Origin: Pedobacter antarcticus
Lineage (GTDB): Bacteria > Bacteroidota > Bacteroidia > Sphingobacteriales > Sphingobacteriaceae
DNA: 64,000 nucleotides
NCBI RefSeq assembly: GCF_900112985.1
Contig: NZ_FONS01000016.1
Coordinates: 1 to 64,000, forward strand
Reading direction: 5' to 3'
Under the pieces are notes generated by a model. The model saw only the letters and a list, made by a program, of their open reading frames with translations, had not been told where the DNA came from and made no database searches. The first letter of the stretch is position 1. Each line of letters starts with the position of its first letter. Positions 1-8,047 of this stretch are shown in pieces. The position numbers and the translations under genes were made by a program.

Positions 1-275
1 TAAGCAACCTTGTTTGTGCTGGTATTTAGCCAGCGTCGACGTTTGATATGAAGAAATACCTTGTGGCCTCGAATGGGGAAATCCTGTACGGTGATGGTGG
101 AAAAAAAACCTTTAGATAGTAATTTCTCTCCATCAGGCACATTTGGAGTAGTATTAACTTCCTGCAAGTCCAAATGAAAAACGTCTTCTTCTTTCCGAAC
201 TCCCTTAAGTTCAAAAAAGTCAAGAATAAAATCTGGTAATAGTAAGCTTATTAAAGAATGGTAACCGTCCTGCAT
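1..275 (-). CDS. IS-associated protein, ISAon1-type transposase N-terminal region (partial)
   Basis: The reading frame starts at the ATG on 275-273 and stays open to the window edge, so the gene is cut off at its 3' end. The translation begins MQDGYHSLISLLLPDF, and further on contains SKGFFSTITVQDFPIRGHKV and then HIKRRRW. This run, especially ITVQDFPIRG followed by a basic IKRRRW patch, resembles the small protein encoded ahead of the DDE transposase in many Bacteroidota insertion sequences (annotated as ISAon1 family transposase N-terminal region). The DDE transposase would lie to the left of this window. No terminal inverted repeat could be confirmed because the other end is not visible. 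The IS family name is recalled, not searched. Confidence 0.75.
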   Translation of the reverse strand, partial: MQDGYHSLISLLLPDFILDFFELKGVRKEEDVFHLDLQEVNTTPNVPDGEKLLSKGFFSTITVQDFPIRGHKVFLHIKRRRWLNTSTNKVA

Positions 276-383
276 CAAGTAAGAAATCTAAAGCAACAAA
301 GCTAAAAATATAAGAACTGATCCACAAGTTTTTGACTTGATCCGTAAAAATCGATCTTTCATCACCACCATTTTTGGAAGCAT

Positions 384-391
384 TATATTTG
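384..391 (+). promoter_or_regulatory. Bacteroidota -7 box (TATATTTG) directly before the HD gene
   Basis: TATATTTG matches the Bacteroidota -7 consensus TANNTTTG and ends four bases before the ATG at 396. If it is used, the transcript would start at or next to the start codon. No good -33 TTTG lies at the usual spacing, so the assignment is tentative. Confidence 0.4.
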
Positions 392-395
392 TATT

Positions 396-1256
396 ATGAT
401 GACAAGCGATATTTTTTACGGTAATTTCGAACTTGAACCTATATTAGGTGATCTCATAAATTCAGCACCAGTTCAAAGATTAAAAAATGTTCATCAGGGA
501 GGTGCCACTTTTTTGGTCTCTCCAAATGCTGGTCACAGTAGGTATGAACATTCTATAGGAGTTATGCTTCTTGTGAGGACACTAGGGGGTAATCTGAAAG
601 AACAGGTCGCCGGCCTCTTACACGATGTTTCCCATACCGCTTTTTCCCATGTTATCGATTATGTGCTGAAACAGAAGGGAGAAGATTATCATGAACAAAT
701 TTTCGAAGAAGTAATTGCAAAATCCACTATACCGTCCATCCTCTCTAATTATGGATTCAGCACTTCTGTGCTCGAAGACCCCGGGCATACCTTGCTTGAT
801 ATGCCTCTTCCTGCTCTGTGTGCAGACAGGATAGATTATACTATCAGGGATTTATATCATTTTGGTCTTATCGACATTGTTGAAATACATAACTTTTTAA
901 ATGAGCTTGGTGTTCAGGACGGCAAGATCGGTGTGAAGAGCGAAAAAGCAGCTTCATGGATTACCGGTAAATATCTTCAGCTCAATAATGAATATTTCAG
1001 AAAGCCAGAACATATATTTGCCAATACCAGGGTTTCTAAATTGATCGCTCTAGGACTGGATAAAGGCGTTATCGTTTTGTCTGATCTCTGGAGAGATGAT
1101 CCTGCAGTTTTATCGATGATAAAGTCCGATCCGCATCTGAACGTAGAACTTGAAAAAATAAAAGGCCTTGATGGATTCAAAAGTTTTTCGGACTCTGGGT
1201 CCGGGATTGTATTCAAAGAAAGGACACTCGAACCGATGCTCATTAATGCTACCTAA
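396..1256 (+). CDS. HD superfamily phosphohydrolase
   Basis: A 286-residue metal-dependent phosphohydrolase of the HD superfamily, related to the dNTPase/SAMHD1-like branch (COG1078 type). The N-terminus has the family pattern (QRLKNVHQGG, then HSRYEHSIGV). The metal ligands can be placed at His52, the His76-Asp77 doublet in LLHDVSHTAFSH, and Asp144 in LCADRIDYTIRDL. It is shorter than the 400-residue members, with a reduced C-terminal part. The family hydrolyses nucleotides or other phosphate esters; the substrate here cannot be told. The start at 396 is favoured because the family N-terminus follows immediately. It stands alone, between an IS end and the siderophore gene. Confidence 0.85.
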   Translation: MMTSDIFYGNFELEPILGDLINSAPVQRLKNVHQGGATFLVSPNAGHSRYEHSIGVMLLVRTLGGNLKEQVAGLLHDVSHTAFSHVIDYVLKQKGEDYHEQIFEEVIAKSTIPSILSNYGFSTSVLEDPGHTLLDMPLPALCADRIDYTIRDLYHFGLIDIVEIHNFLNELGVQDGKIGVKSEKAASWITGKYLQLNNEYFRKPEHIFANTRVSKLIALGLDKGVIVLSDLWRDDPAVLSMIKSDPHLNVELEKIKGLDGFKSFSDSGSGIVFKERTLEPMLINAT

Positions 1257-1631
1257 AATCTTCAAGAAGAAAATTTGAATCCTGGAAAAGAGGATAAATA
1301 ACAGATCGTAGTATTTCAAATGATAATTTACGCTGGTAATAGTCATAATTTTCCTCCGTGCTGTTTCGTATTGATAATCAACTCAATTGTAGTTTTATTG
1401 TCATAGAATCAGTTAATTCATTTAGAACCTTTCTAAATAAGAATATTTTTACAAGATTTGCTCTCGTTAAAAGGTGATACAAAATTTATGCGTTTACATT
1501 ATGCAGAAGGGTTTACCCAGCCCTGGCATCCATAGGCCATAAGAAACAAGCCCTGTTTACCCATGCCGAAAGGGCATGGGTAACGCAGGCACTATTAGTC
1601 TGGATTTCCCGGGCTAAAAAAATAGAGAACG
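1257..1631. other. Gene-free stretch with a structured leader before the siderophore-interacting gene
   Basis: No convincing reading frame or promoter is seen here. The right part contains a strong hairpin at 1557-1583: an 11-bp stem TTACCCATGCC closed by GAAAG. It can be extended outward to 1550-1590 by GCC/GGC pairing across an internal loop. A second copy of GTTTACCCA lies 44 bases upstream at 1511. No poly-T follows the hairpin, so it is not an ordinary terminator; it would sit in the 5' leader of the next gene if transcription starts upstream. Confidence 0.5.
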
Positions 1632-2459
1632 ATGAGTGAACAACAAAGTAAACCAGCGGTTATTCAGGCTGAATTGATCTTAAAATATAAAAAATATATA
1701 AATCCGCATTACATCAGAGTGACGCTGACAGGCGATGACGTGCCTAAATTTGCAGAAGTAACTGTTGGCGTAAATAATAAAATATTTATACCTCCTGCAG
1801 GAGTTGAACAAGTATATTTTCCAGAGTTCGATTATGAGAAAGGCACATGGAACCATCCACCAGAAGCTTTAAGGCCGATTGTACGTACTTATACGCACCG
1901 GGGGATCGATCTTGAGCGTAAAGAAATGATCATCGATTTTGTTGCGCATGGTGATCAGGGGCCAGCATCTGCCTGGGCTATAAATGCCCGGCCTGGAGAC
2001 AAACTGGGGGTTGCCATGAAAGCAAAAACGAGTCATCTGTTTCCTGAGGCCGACTGGTATTTGCTGGTTGCAGATGCGACAGGCATACCTGTAATAGCTG
2101 CCATTCTTGAACAATTGCCGGCTACAGCTTCTGGAGTAGTTTTTATCGAAGTTCATGACAAAGCCGAAGAACAAGACTTGAGTACGAAAGCAGACATGCA
2201 GATTAACTGGCTGCATCATCCGAATCCAGGTGAAAATACAGTGCTTTACGATGCTGTACGTGAACTAATATTACCTGAACTTCCAACAACACGTTTCGGA
2301 TATGTTGCGGCAGAGTACAATGCCGTTAGAGATGTCCGCCAATATCTGAGAAAGGAAAGGGGCTGGACTTTAAATGAGTTATATGCCTATGCATATTGGA
2401 CTTATGGTATCACTGAAGACGGATCTGTTCAGTCACGTCAACAGGAGCAAAAGAGTTAA
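1632..2459 (+). CDS. Siderophore-interacting protein (FAD-dependent ferric-siderophore reductase)
   Basis: A 275-residue cytoplasmic flavoprotein of the siderophore-interacting (ViuB/SIP) family, which uses NAD(P)H or ferredoxin to reduce ferric iron held by imported siderophores. The FAD-binding motif is RTYTHR (residues 85-90, family RxYTxR), inside an N-terminal beta-barrel domain that ends around residue 130. The C-terminal nucleotide-binding domain has LLVADATGIPVIAAILEQLP and ends with the family's aromatic YAYWTYG segment. There is no signal peptide. The gene is monocistronic, with a structured leader upstream and a terminator downstream. No siderophore receptor or Fur box was identified nearby. 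Confidence 0.88.
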   Translation: MSEQQSKPAVIQAELILKYKKYINPHYIRVTLTGDDVPKFAEVTVGVNNKIFIPPAGVEQVYFPEFDYEKGTWNHPPEALRPIVRTYTHRGIDLERKEMIIDFVAHGDQGPASAWAINARPGDKLGVAMKAKTSHLFPEADWYLLVADATGIPVIAAILEQLPATASGVVFIEVHDKAEEQDLSTKADMQINWLHHPNPGENTVLYDAVRELILPELPTTRFGYVAAEYNAVRDVRQYLRKERGWTLNELYAYAYWTYGITEDGSVQSRQQEQKS

Positions 2460-2490
2460 CAGGGTTAAAGATAATTAATTATAACTTTTT

Positions 2491-2538
2491 AATCTGCAGT
2501 TGCGAGGGAATTCTACCTCTCGGCTGCAGATTTTTTTT
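2491..2538 (+). terminator. Intrinsic terminator after the siderophore-interacting gene
   Basis: AATCTGCAG at 2491-2499 pairs with CTGCAGATT at 2524-2532. Inner GAGG/CCTC pairing follows, and eight Ts trail the stem. Confidence 0.85.
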
Positions 2539-2584
2539 GTACCAAAATACTTACATATATCCTGTTCTTCAGCTCTTTCACAGG

Positions 2585-2616
2585 TTTGCATATGCTGGTT
2601 TAATGTTATATGTTTG
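2585..2616 (+). promoter_or_regulatory. Bacteroidota housekeeping promoter of the ECF sigma gene
   Basis: TTTG at 2585-2588, a 20-base spacer, then TATGTTTG at 2609-2616. This matches the phylum consensus TTTG-N(17-23)-TANNTTTG. It lies about 64 bases ahead of the sigma-factor start. Confidence 0.75.
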
Positions 2617-2679
2617 AAATGCAACCAGCTGTAGTTATTCTTTGCACCGGTAAGACACCTATTAAATCAACCAAATATT

Positions 2680-3240
2680 TTGAATTCTGAATACTTTAAC
2701 GAGTCGGAAGCTGAGCGTTCACTAGATCAGTTTAGTGCAGCAGATAAAGCTGACCTTAAAGTTTTCTTTTTTAAATATTATAAGTTACTCTGTGTACAGG
2801 CGTTTTATCTGTTGGATGATGAAATGGAAGCCGAAGATCTGGTACAGGATCTCATTATAAATTTCTGGCAAGAAAATAGATTCAGACAAATACAAACCAA
2901 TTTTAAGGCTTATTTACAACAGGCGGTGTATCGCAGGTGTCTTCACGTAATAGACAAACGTAAAGTACGGCTGTCCAGAATGGACGATTATGCGCACAAT
3001 TATTTAAATCGGGAATATTATCAGGACGGTATAGAGCGTAAAGAACTGGCAATGATTCTGGATTCTGCTTTGAATGAGTTACCACAACAGAGATTTGAAG
3101 TGTTTAAACTGGTTTGTATGGAAAATAAAAAATATCAGGATGCAGCAAATGAATTGGGAATTTCTATCAACTCCGTAAAAACGCATCTTAAATTAGCCAT
3201 TAAGGGGTTACGGAAAAGACTGTTTTTTCTCAAAAATTGA
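2680..3240 (+). CDS. ECF RNA polymerase sigma factor (FecI-like, Bacteroidota type)
   Basis: A 186-residue extracytoplasmic-function sigma factor. Region 2 covers about residues 25-90 (LVQDLIINFWQENRF is the core-binding helix). Region 4 covers about 125-182, with the helix-turn-helix NKKYQDAANELGISINSVKT. It is followed 23 bases later by a FecR anti-sigma gene and then a SusC with an STN signalling domain, the standard cell-surface signalling set, so it probably drives the susC-susD genes below. The start is a TTG: the first in-frame ATG lies inside region 2, and the upstream ATGs are out of frame. A good housekeeping promoter lies upstream. Confidence 0.92.
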   Translation: MNSEYFNESEAERSLDQFSAADKADLKVFFFKYYKLLCVQAFYLLDDEMEAEDLVQDLIINFWQENRFRQIQTNFKAYLQQAVYRRCLHVIDKRKVRLSRMDDYAHNYLNREYYQDGIERKELAMILDSALNELPQQRFEVFKLVCMENKKYQDAANELGISINSVKTHLKLAIKGLRKRLFFLKN

Positions 3241-3263
3241 AAATAATATGGTTATAAAAAGAT

Positions 3264-4418
3264 ATGTCGGAGGATAAAAGAGATCTTGAGCTTTTATTTA
3301 TAGAGAAATTTCTCGGAACTCTTTCCGTTGAGATGGATCAGTATGCAAATGACCTGATCGCATCTTCTGAAGAGGCTGCGGAGCTTTGGGAACAAGTACA
3401 GGTTAAATTAGGATCTTCGTCGTCCAGCCATCGCATAGCACAATTCGATCCGCAATCGCGCTGGGAAAAATTCGAATCAAGAATTGAAGAAAATAGACAT
3501 AGTAAACCAAAAAAGCGACGACTCCGGGTTTTTATTCCTTATCTGTCAGCGGCAGCGCTTGTACTCCTTATCCCATTTGTCTGGCTGTATTTTATCAAAA
3601 AAGAATCGGGTGACCAGGTTCCTGTACTAGCTGATACGGTGTTGCCTGCAAAACAAGGCGTACTCTTAAGTATGGAAGATGGTCAGGTGCTAAAATTGGA
3701 TAAGGGAACTATGGATATGAACCTGAATCAGGCCCGAATAAAAGTCGAAGACGGTAAACTTAGTTATGTGCCTTCGGATATGGCAATTGCGGAACGGATA
3801 ACCACACTCTCTGTTCCAGCGGGACAAGATTATAAAATTGAGCTCTCAGATGGAACTGAAATTTGGATGAATGCTTCTTCGTCTTTAAAATTCCCCCTCC
3901 GGTTTAACGGTAAGCAACGGGAAGTAACTCTGGTTGGAGAAGCATACTTTAAAGTTCAAAAAGACGCGAACAGGCCTTTTGTAGTTCATACAGAAGGGAA
4001 TCAGGTGATTGTGATGGGTACCTCTTTTAATATCAATGCATATAATAAGGAGGATTATGTTGCTTCATTGGTGGAAGGGAAGATTAAGGCTGTGAAAGGT
4101 AATCAGCAAATTATGCTTGTTCCTGGTAAACAAGTAATTATGGAAAACAACCAGATGAAAGAGCAGCCCTTCGATCAAAGCCATATTCTATCCTGGATGG
4201 ACGGACTTTATTATTTTAATGATAAGCCGTTGGTTGAACTTAGTGCTGTAATCGAGCGCTGGTTTAATGTAAAAGTGATAGTTAGCCAAGCTATTAAAGG
4301 CAAACGCTTTACCGGCGCCTTCGAGAAGAATAAGCCGCTAAATGAAGTGATGACTAACCTGAGATTATCAGGTGATGTGAAATCAAACCTCAAAGCAGGT
4401 GTCCTTTATCTGAACTAA
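3264..4418 (+). CDS. FecR-family anti-sigma factor
   Basis: A 384-residue inner-membrane anti-sigma factor. The cytoplasmic N-terminal part (1-85) would bind the sigma factor. One transmembrane segment spans about residues 90-111 (LSAAALVLLIPFVWLYFI). The periplasmic FecR domain follows (LSVPAGQDYKIELSDGTEIW, about 178-197, then GEAYFKVQKDANRPFVV), and then the C-terminal DUF4974 module (KPLVELSAVIERWFNVKV, then FEKNKPLNEVM). In this family the periplasmic part receives a signal from the STN domain of the partner receptor, here encoded 76 bases downstream. It is clearly in one unit with the sigma gene. Confidence 0.92.
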   Translation: MSEDKRDLELLFIEKFLGTLSVEMDQYANDLIASSEEAAELWEQVQVKLGSSSSSHRIAQFDPQSRWEKFESRIEENRHSKPKKRRLRVFIPYLSAAALVLLIPFVWLYFIKKESGDQVPVLADTVLPAKQGVLLSMEDGQVLKLDKGTMDMNLNQARIKVEDGKLSYVPSDMAIAERITTLSVPAGQDYKIELSDGTEIWMNASSSLKFPLRFNGKQREVTLVGEAYFKVQKDANRPFVVHTEGNQVIVMGTSFNINAYNKEDYVASLVEGKIKAVKGNQQIMLVPGKQVIMENNQMKEQPFDQSHILSWMDGLYYFNDKPLVELSAVIERWFNVKVIVSQAIKGKRFTGAFEKNKPLNEVMTNLRLSGDVKSNLKAGVLYLN

Positions 4419-4494
4419 TTTTTTTTATTTCGTTTCCTCTTCACCCGTTCTTTCCTATTTCCGGTCTTATAATAAACCAATATAGACCAGATTT

Positions 4495-7400
4495 ATGAAG
4501 AAACTCAAACTAAACACCGGGCCGCGGTACATGTTGCTGCTGCTGTTTTTACTCATCTTATCTTCTGCAACCCGCAGCCAGGGGAAAGATAAGATTACCC
4601 TTGTAAATGATCATATCCGGTTGACGGATGTATTTTCGATCATCAAAAAACAGTCTGGGTACACTGTTTTTTATAACAATGAAATTTTGAATGATAAAGA
4701 GACGGTCCGTGCAAATTTTAAAGGCGCAGACTTGGATCAGGTTATGAATCAGGTGCTTTCTGGAAAAGAACTCAGCTGGGTAAAACAAAACCAATTTATC
4801 ATTATTAAAAAAAAAGAGCCGGCAAAACAGGATAAAAATATAGCTATCCTGCCTTCAGGCATCATCAGTCAACAGCTTACTATTAGTGGTACAATCGTCG
4901 ATGAAACAAATCAGACTTTGCCAGGAGTAAGTGTTAAAGTTAAAAATACAGCGACTGGAGCAATGAGTAATTCAGATGGAAAATATACCATCACCGCCGC
5001 ACCTAATGCTGTTCTTGTTTTTTCTTTTATCGGATATATCAGTCAGGAGATTACGGTTGGCAGCCAGAAAACAGTTAATGTGAAGCTGGTTCCTGAAACA
5101 TCAGACCTGAACGAAGTGATTGTCGTTGGATATGGTACTACACGTAAGGAAAATTTAACCGGTGCCGTTGACCAGGTGAGCGGGGAGGTTTTCGAAAACC
5201 GTCCGATCACCAATATCGCTCAAGGACTTCAGGGCGTAATTCCAAATTTAAACCTTACACCCGGTGATGGAAAACCAACTTCGTCGCCTTCATTTAATGT
5301 CAGAGGTACAACCTCTATCGGGCAGGGTGGAAGTGCACTGGTTTTAATTGATGGGGTAGAAGGTGATCCCTCTTTACTGAATCCAAATGATATCGCTAGC
5401 GTTTCTGTATTAAAAGATGCAGCTTCTTCCGCAATTTACGGTGCGAGGGGTGCTTTCGGTGTCGTGTTAATTACTACTAAGAACCCAGTAAAAGACAAAA
5501 TAAGTATCACCTATTCGAATACTTTTTCAACTAAAAAACCGACTACTGTTCCGGATATGGTAACCGATGGTTTTCAGTGGGCCACCATGTTTAATGAAGC
5601 GTTCTCCGCGTGGGATAACTATTCCACGACGCCGCAAAATGTAAACAAGACTCTTCGTTTTTCACCTGAATACCTGAAGGAACTCGAACGCAGATCTAAC
5701 GATCCAAGCTTACCTAAAGTAGACATCAACCCGAATACGGGCGAGTATGTGTATTATGGAAGTACGGACTGGTATCATGAGCTCTATAAGGACCGTACCT
5801 CCTCCATGGAGCATAATCTTTCGTTATCTGGTAGCAGTGAAAAAGCTAGTTTTTACCTGACCGGAAGGATGCTGAATCAAAATGGGATCTTCCGTTATAA
5901 TTCCGATGATTATAAAATGTATAATATCCGGGCTAAGGGATCTATTCAACTAACACCGTGGTTGTCCCTGAATAATAATACAGATTTCTCTAACGTACAA
6001 TATCACAATCCACTGAATGTTGGAGAATCCGGCGGTATCTGGAGAAATATGGCTGATGAGGCCCATCCGCTCTCTCCACTATTAAATCCCGACGGATCGC
6101 TTTCACACTCTTCCGCATATACTGTCGGAGATTTCTACTACGGCAAAAATGGAATTAATACTAATAAGAGACAAATTAGAAGTACAACCGGACTTGCTGC
6201 TTCTTTCTTCGATAATAAATTCCGTGTAAAAAGTGATTTCACCCTGCAGTATAAGGATGATAATGAAGAGCGTATCCGTGTCCCTGTTCCATACAGCAGA
6301 ATTCCTGGTGTAAAGGAATATGTGGGGAACAATTATAACGACCTGCGCAATACACGCCGTGAGACGGAATATGTCGCTACCAATATTTATGGGGAGTACG
6401 AGAATACTTTCAAGGGTAAGCATTATTTCAAAGCGATGGCAGGCTACAACTACGAGTTGTCTACTTATAAACGTGTAATGGCACAGCGTAACGGGCTGAT
6501 TTTTGAAGATGCTAAAGACTTGAATCTGGCACTTGGACAGTCTGTTCTGGCCGAGGGTGGTTATGAACGCTGGAATGTGATGGGTGGTTTCTACCGGTTG
6601 AACTATTCATATGATAACCGTTATTTACTGGAGGTAAACGGCAGGTATGATGGTTCGTCCAAATTCCCTTCTAATGAGAGATTTGCATTTTTTCCTTCTG
6701 TATCTGCAGGATGGCGGTTGTCTGAAGAACATTTCTGGAAAGTATCACCTGATATTATATCAAATGTTAAACTCAGGGCTTCTTATGGGGCGCTGGGCAA
6801 TGGTAATATTGCATCTTATATGTTTCAGGAGCAACTGAAAATTAAACAATCTGACAGAATCCTTGAAGGAACCAGGCCTCAGCAGACAAGCAAGCCGGAA
6901 GTTATTCCTGCGGGGCTGACCTGGGAAACTTCCACAACAAATAATTATGGTTTAGATTTCTCTTTACTTAAAGGGCGTCTGAGTTTTACCGGAGATGCTT
7001 ACGTGCGGAAAACTACAGATATGTTTACCATTGGGATGACTCTCCCAGGGGTATTTGGAGCTACTCCGCCTAAGGGGAATTATGCCGATCTGCGTACGAC
7101 CGGTTGGGAAGTCTCCGTAGCCTGGAGAGATCAGTTTAATATTTCTGACAAGCCTTTCAGTTATAATATACAGGTTGCACTATCTGATTATAAAGCGAAG
7201 ATATTAAAGTATAATAATCCTGAGCGCCGATTGAATGACTATTACACCGGGCAGCGTATAGGTGAGATCTGGGGTTATGAAACGGACGGCTTCTTTAAGT
7301 CGGCCGAAGATATTGCTAGTTCTCCAAAACAGAATATCTTCCGTTCTTCTTCCAGTGGAGTATGGTTACCTGGAGATATCAAGTTTAAAGACCTGAACAA

Positions 7401-8019
7401 CGATGGTGTGATTGACGATGGCGACAATACCGTAGATTCTCATGGCGATAAAAAGATTATTGGAAATAGCGAGGCACGCTATCGCTTCGGAATTAATTTC
7501 GGTGCAGAATACAGTAATTTCTTTTTTAGTGCATTCTTCCAGGGTGTTGGTAAGCAGGATTGGTATCCGAGTGCGGAGTCAAATACTTTCTGGGGACAGT
7601 ATAACCGGCCATATGGTGACGTCCCTAAATATCAGTTGGGAAATATTTGGTCTGAGACTAACCCGGATGCTTATTTTCCAAGATACAGATCAAGATTAGC
7701 TTCCAATTCACAGGGAACTCTCGTCGCGAAACAGACCAGATACTTGCAAAACCTGGCTTATATCAGATTAAAGAGTATCCAATTTGGTTATAATCTACCT
7801 AAAAGCTGGCTTACACGTGTTAAAGCCGGTTCAGCAAGGATCTTCGTTTCCGGAGAGAATTTATGGACGTATTCGCCTTTCTATAAGCTAACTAAAGATA
7901 TTGATATTGAAAGTACGGGGAAATCTGACCGTGATCTGACTGGTGATGATAATTTCGGTGATGGTAATAATTATCCAATCCTGAAAAGCATGACTATTGG
8001 TCTATCAATTACTTTTTAA
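4495..8019 (+). CDS. SusC/RagA TonB-dependent receptor with STN signalling domain
   Basis: A 1174-residue outer-membrane TonB-dependent transporter. In order: signal peptide (about 1-28); STN domain (about 35-107, ITLVNDHIRLTDVFSIIKKQ onward); carboxypeptidase-D-like domain (about 128-200, SGTIVDETNQTLPGVSVKVK); plug opening with LNEVIVVGYGTTRKENLTGA and including DPSLLNPNDIASVSVLKDAA; and a beta-barrel ending in the aromatic-terminal strand SMTIGLSITF. Only this one of the three SusC proteins in the window has an STN domain, which fits control by the FecI/FecR pair just upstream. The substrate cannot be read from sequence. The SusD partner begins 28 bases after the stop. Confidence 0.95.
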   Translation: MKKLKLNTGPRYMLLLLFLLILSSATRSQGKDKITLVNDHIRLTDVFSIIKKQSGYTVFYNNEILNDKETVRANFKGADLDQVMNQVLSGKELSWVKQNQFIIIKKKEPAKQDKNIAILPSGIISQQLTISGTIVDETNQTLPGVSVKVKNTATGAMSNSDGKYTITAAPNAVLVFSFIGYISQEITVGSQKTVNVKLVPETSDLNEVIVVGYGTTRKENLTGAVDQVSGEVFENRPITNIAQGLQGVIPNLNLTPGDGKPTSSPSFNVRGTTSIGQGGSALVLIDGVEGDPSLLNPNDIASVSVLKDAASSAIYGARGAFGVVLITTKNPVKDKISITYSNTFSTKKPTTVPDMVTDGFQWATMFNEAFSAWDNYSTTPQNVNKTLRFSPEYLKELERRSNDPSLPKVDINPNTGEYVYYGSTDWYHELYKDRTSSMEHNLSLSGSSEKASFYLTGRMLNQNGIFRYNSDDYKMYNIRAKGSIQLTPWLSLNNNTDFSNVQYHNPLNVGESGGIWRNMADEAHPLSPLLNPDGSLSHSSAYTVGDFYYGKNGINTNKRQIRSTTGLAASFFDNKFRVKSDFTLQYKDDNEERIRVPVPYSRIPGVKEYVGNNYNDLRNTRRETEYVATNIYGEYENTFKGKHYFKAMAGYNYELSTYKRVMAQRNGLIFEDAKDLNLALGQSVLAEGGYERWNVMGGFYRLNYSYDNRYLLEVNGRYDGSSKFPSNERFAFFPSVSAGWRLSEEHFWKVSPDIISNVKLRASYGALGNGNIASYMFQEQLKIKQSDRILEGTRPQQTSKPEVIPAGLTWETSTTNNYGLDFSLLKGRLSFTGDAYVRKTTDMFTIGMTLPGVFGATPPKGNYADLRTTGWEVSVAWRDQFNISDKPFSYNIQVALSDYKAKILKYNNPERRLNDYYTGQRIGEIWGYETDGFFKSAEDIASSPKQNIFRSSSSGVWLPGDIKFKDLNNDGVIDDGDNTVDSHGDKKIIGNSEARYRFGINFGAEYSNFFFSAFFQGVGKQDWYPSAESNTFWGQYNRPYGDVPKYQLGNIWSETNPDAYFPRYRSRLASNSQGTLVAKQTRYLQNLAYIRLKSIQFGYNLPKSWLTRVKAGSARIFVSGENLWTYSPFYKLTKDIDIESTGKSDRDLTGDDNFGDGNNYPILKSMTIGLSITF

Positions 8020-8047
8020 TTCTTCAGGTAATTCAAATAAAAAAAAC

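Noticed and set aside
26-223. 65-codon minus-strand frame at the left edge
   Set aside because: It is out of frame with the IS-associated protein on the same strand, which has clear family sequence over the same bases.
1550-1590. Cobalamin or other known riboswitch before the siderophore gene
   Set aside because: No conserved box of a known riboswitch was found; only one strong hairpin is present.
7997-8047. Longer SusD start overlapping susC
   Set aside because: The 17 extra codons would place the lipoprotein signal inside the protein; the ATG at 8048 gives a standard signal.
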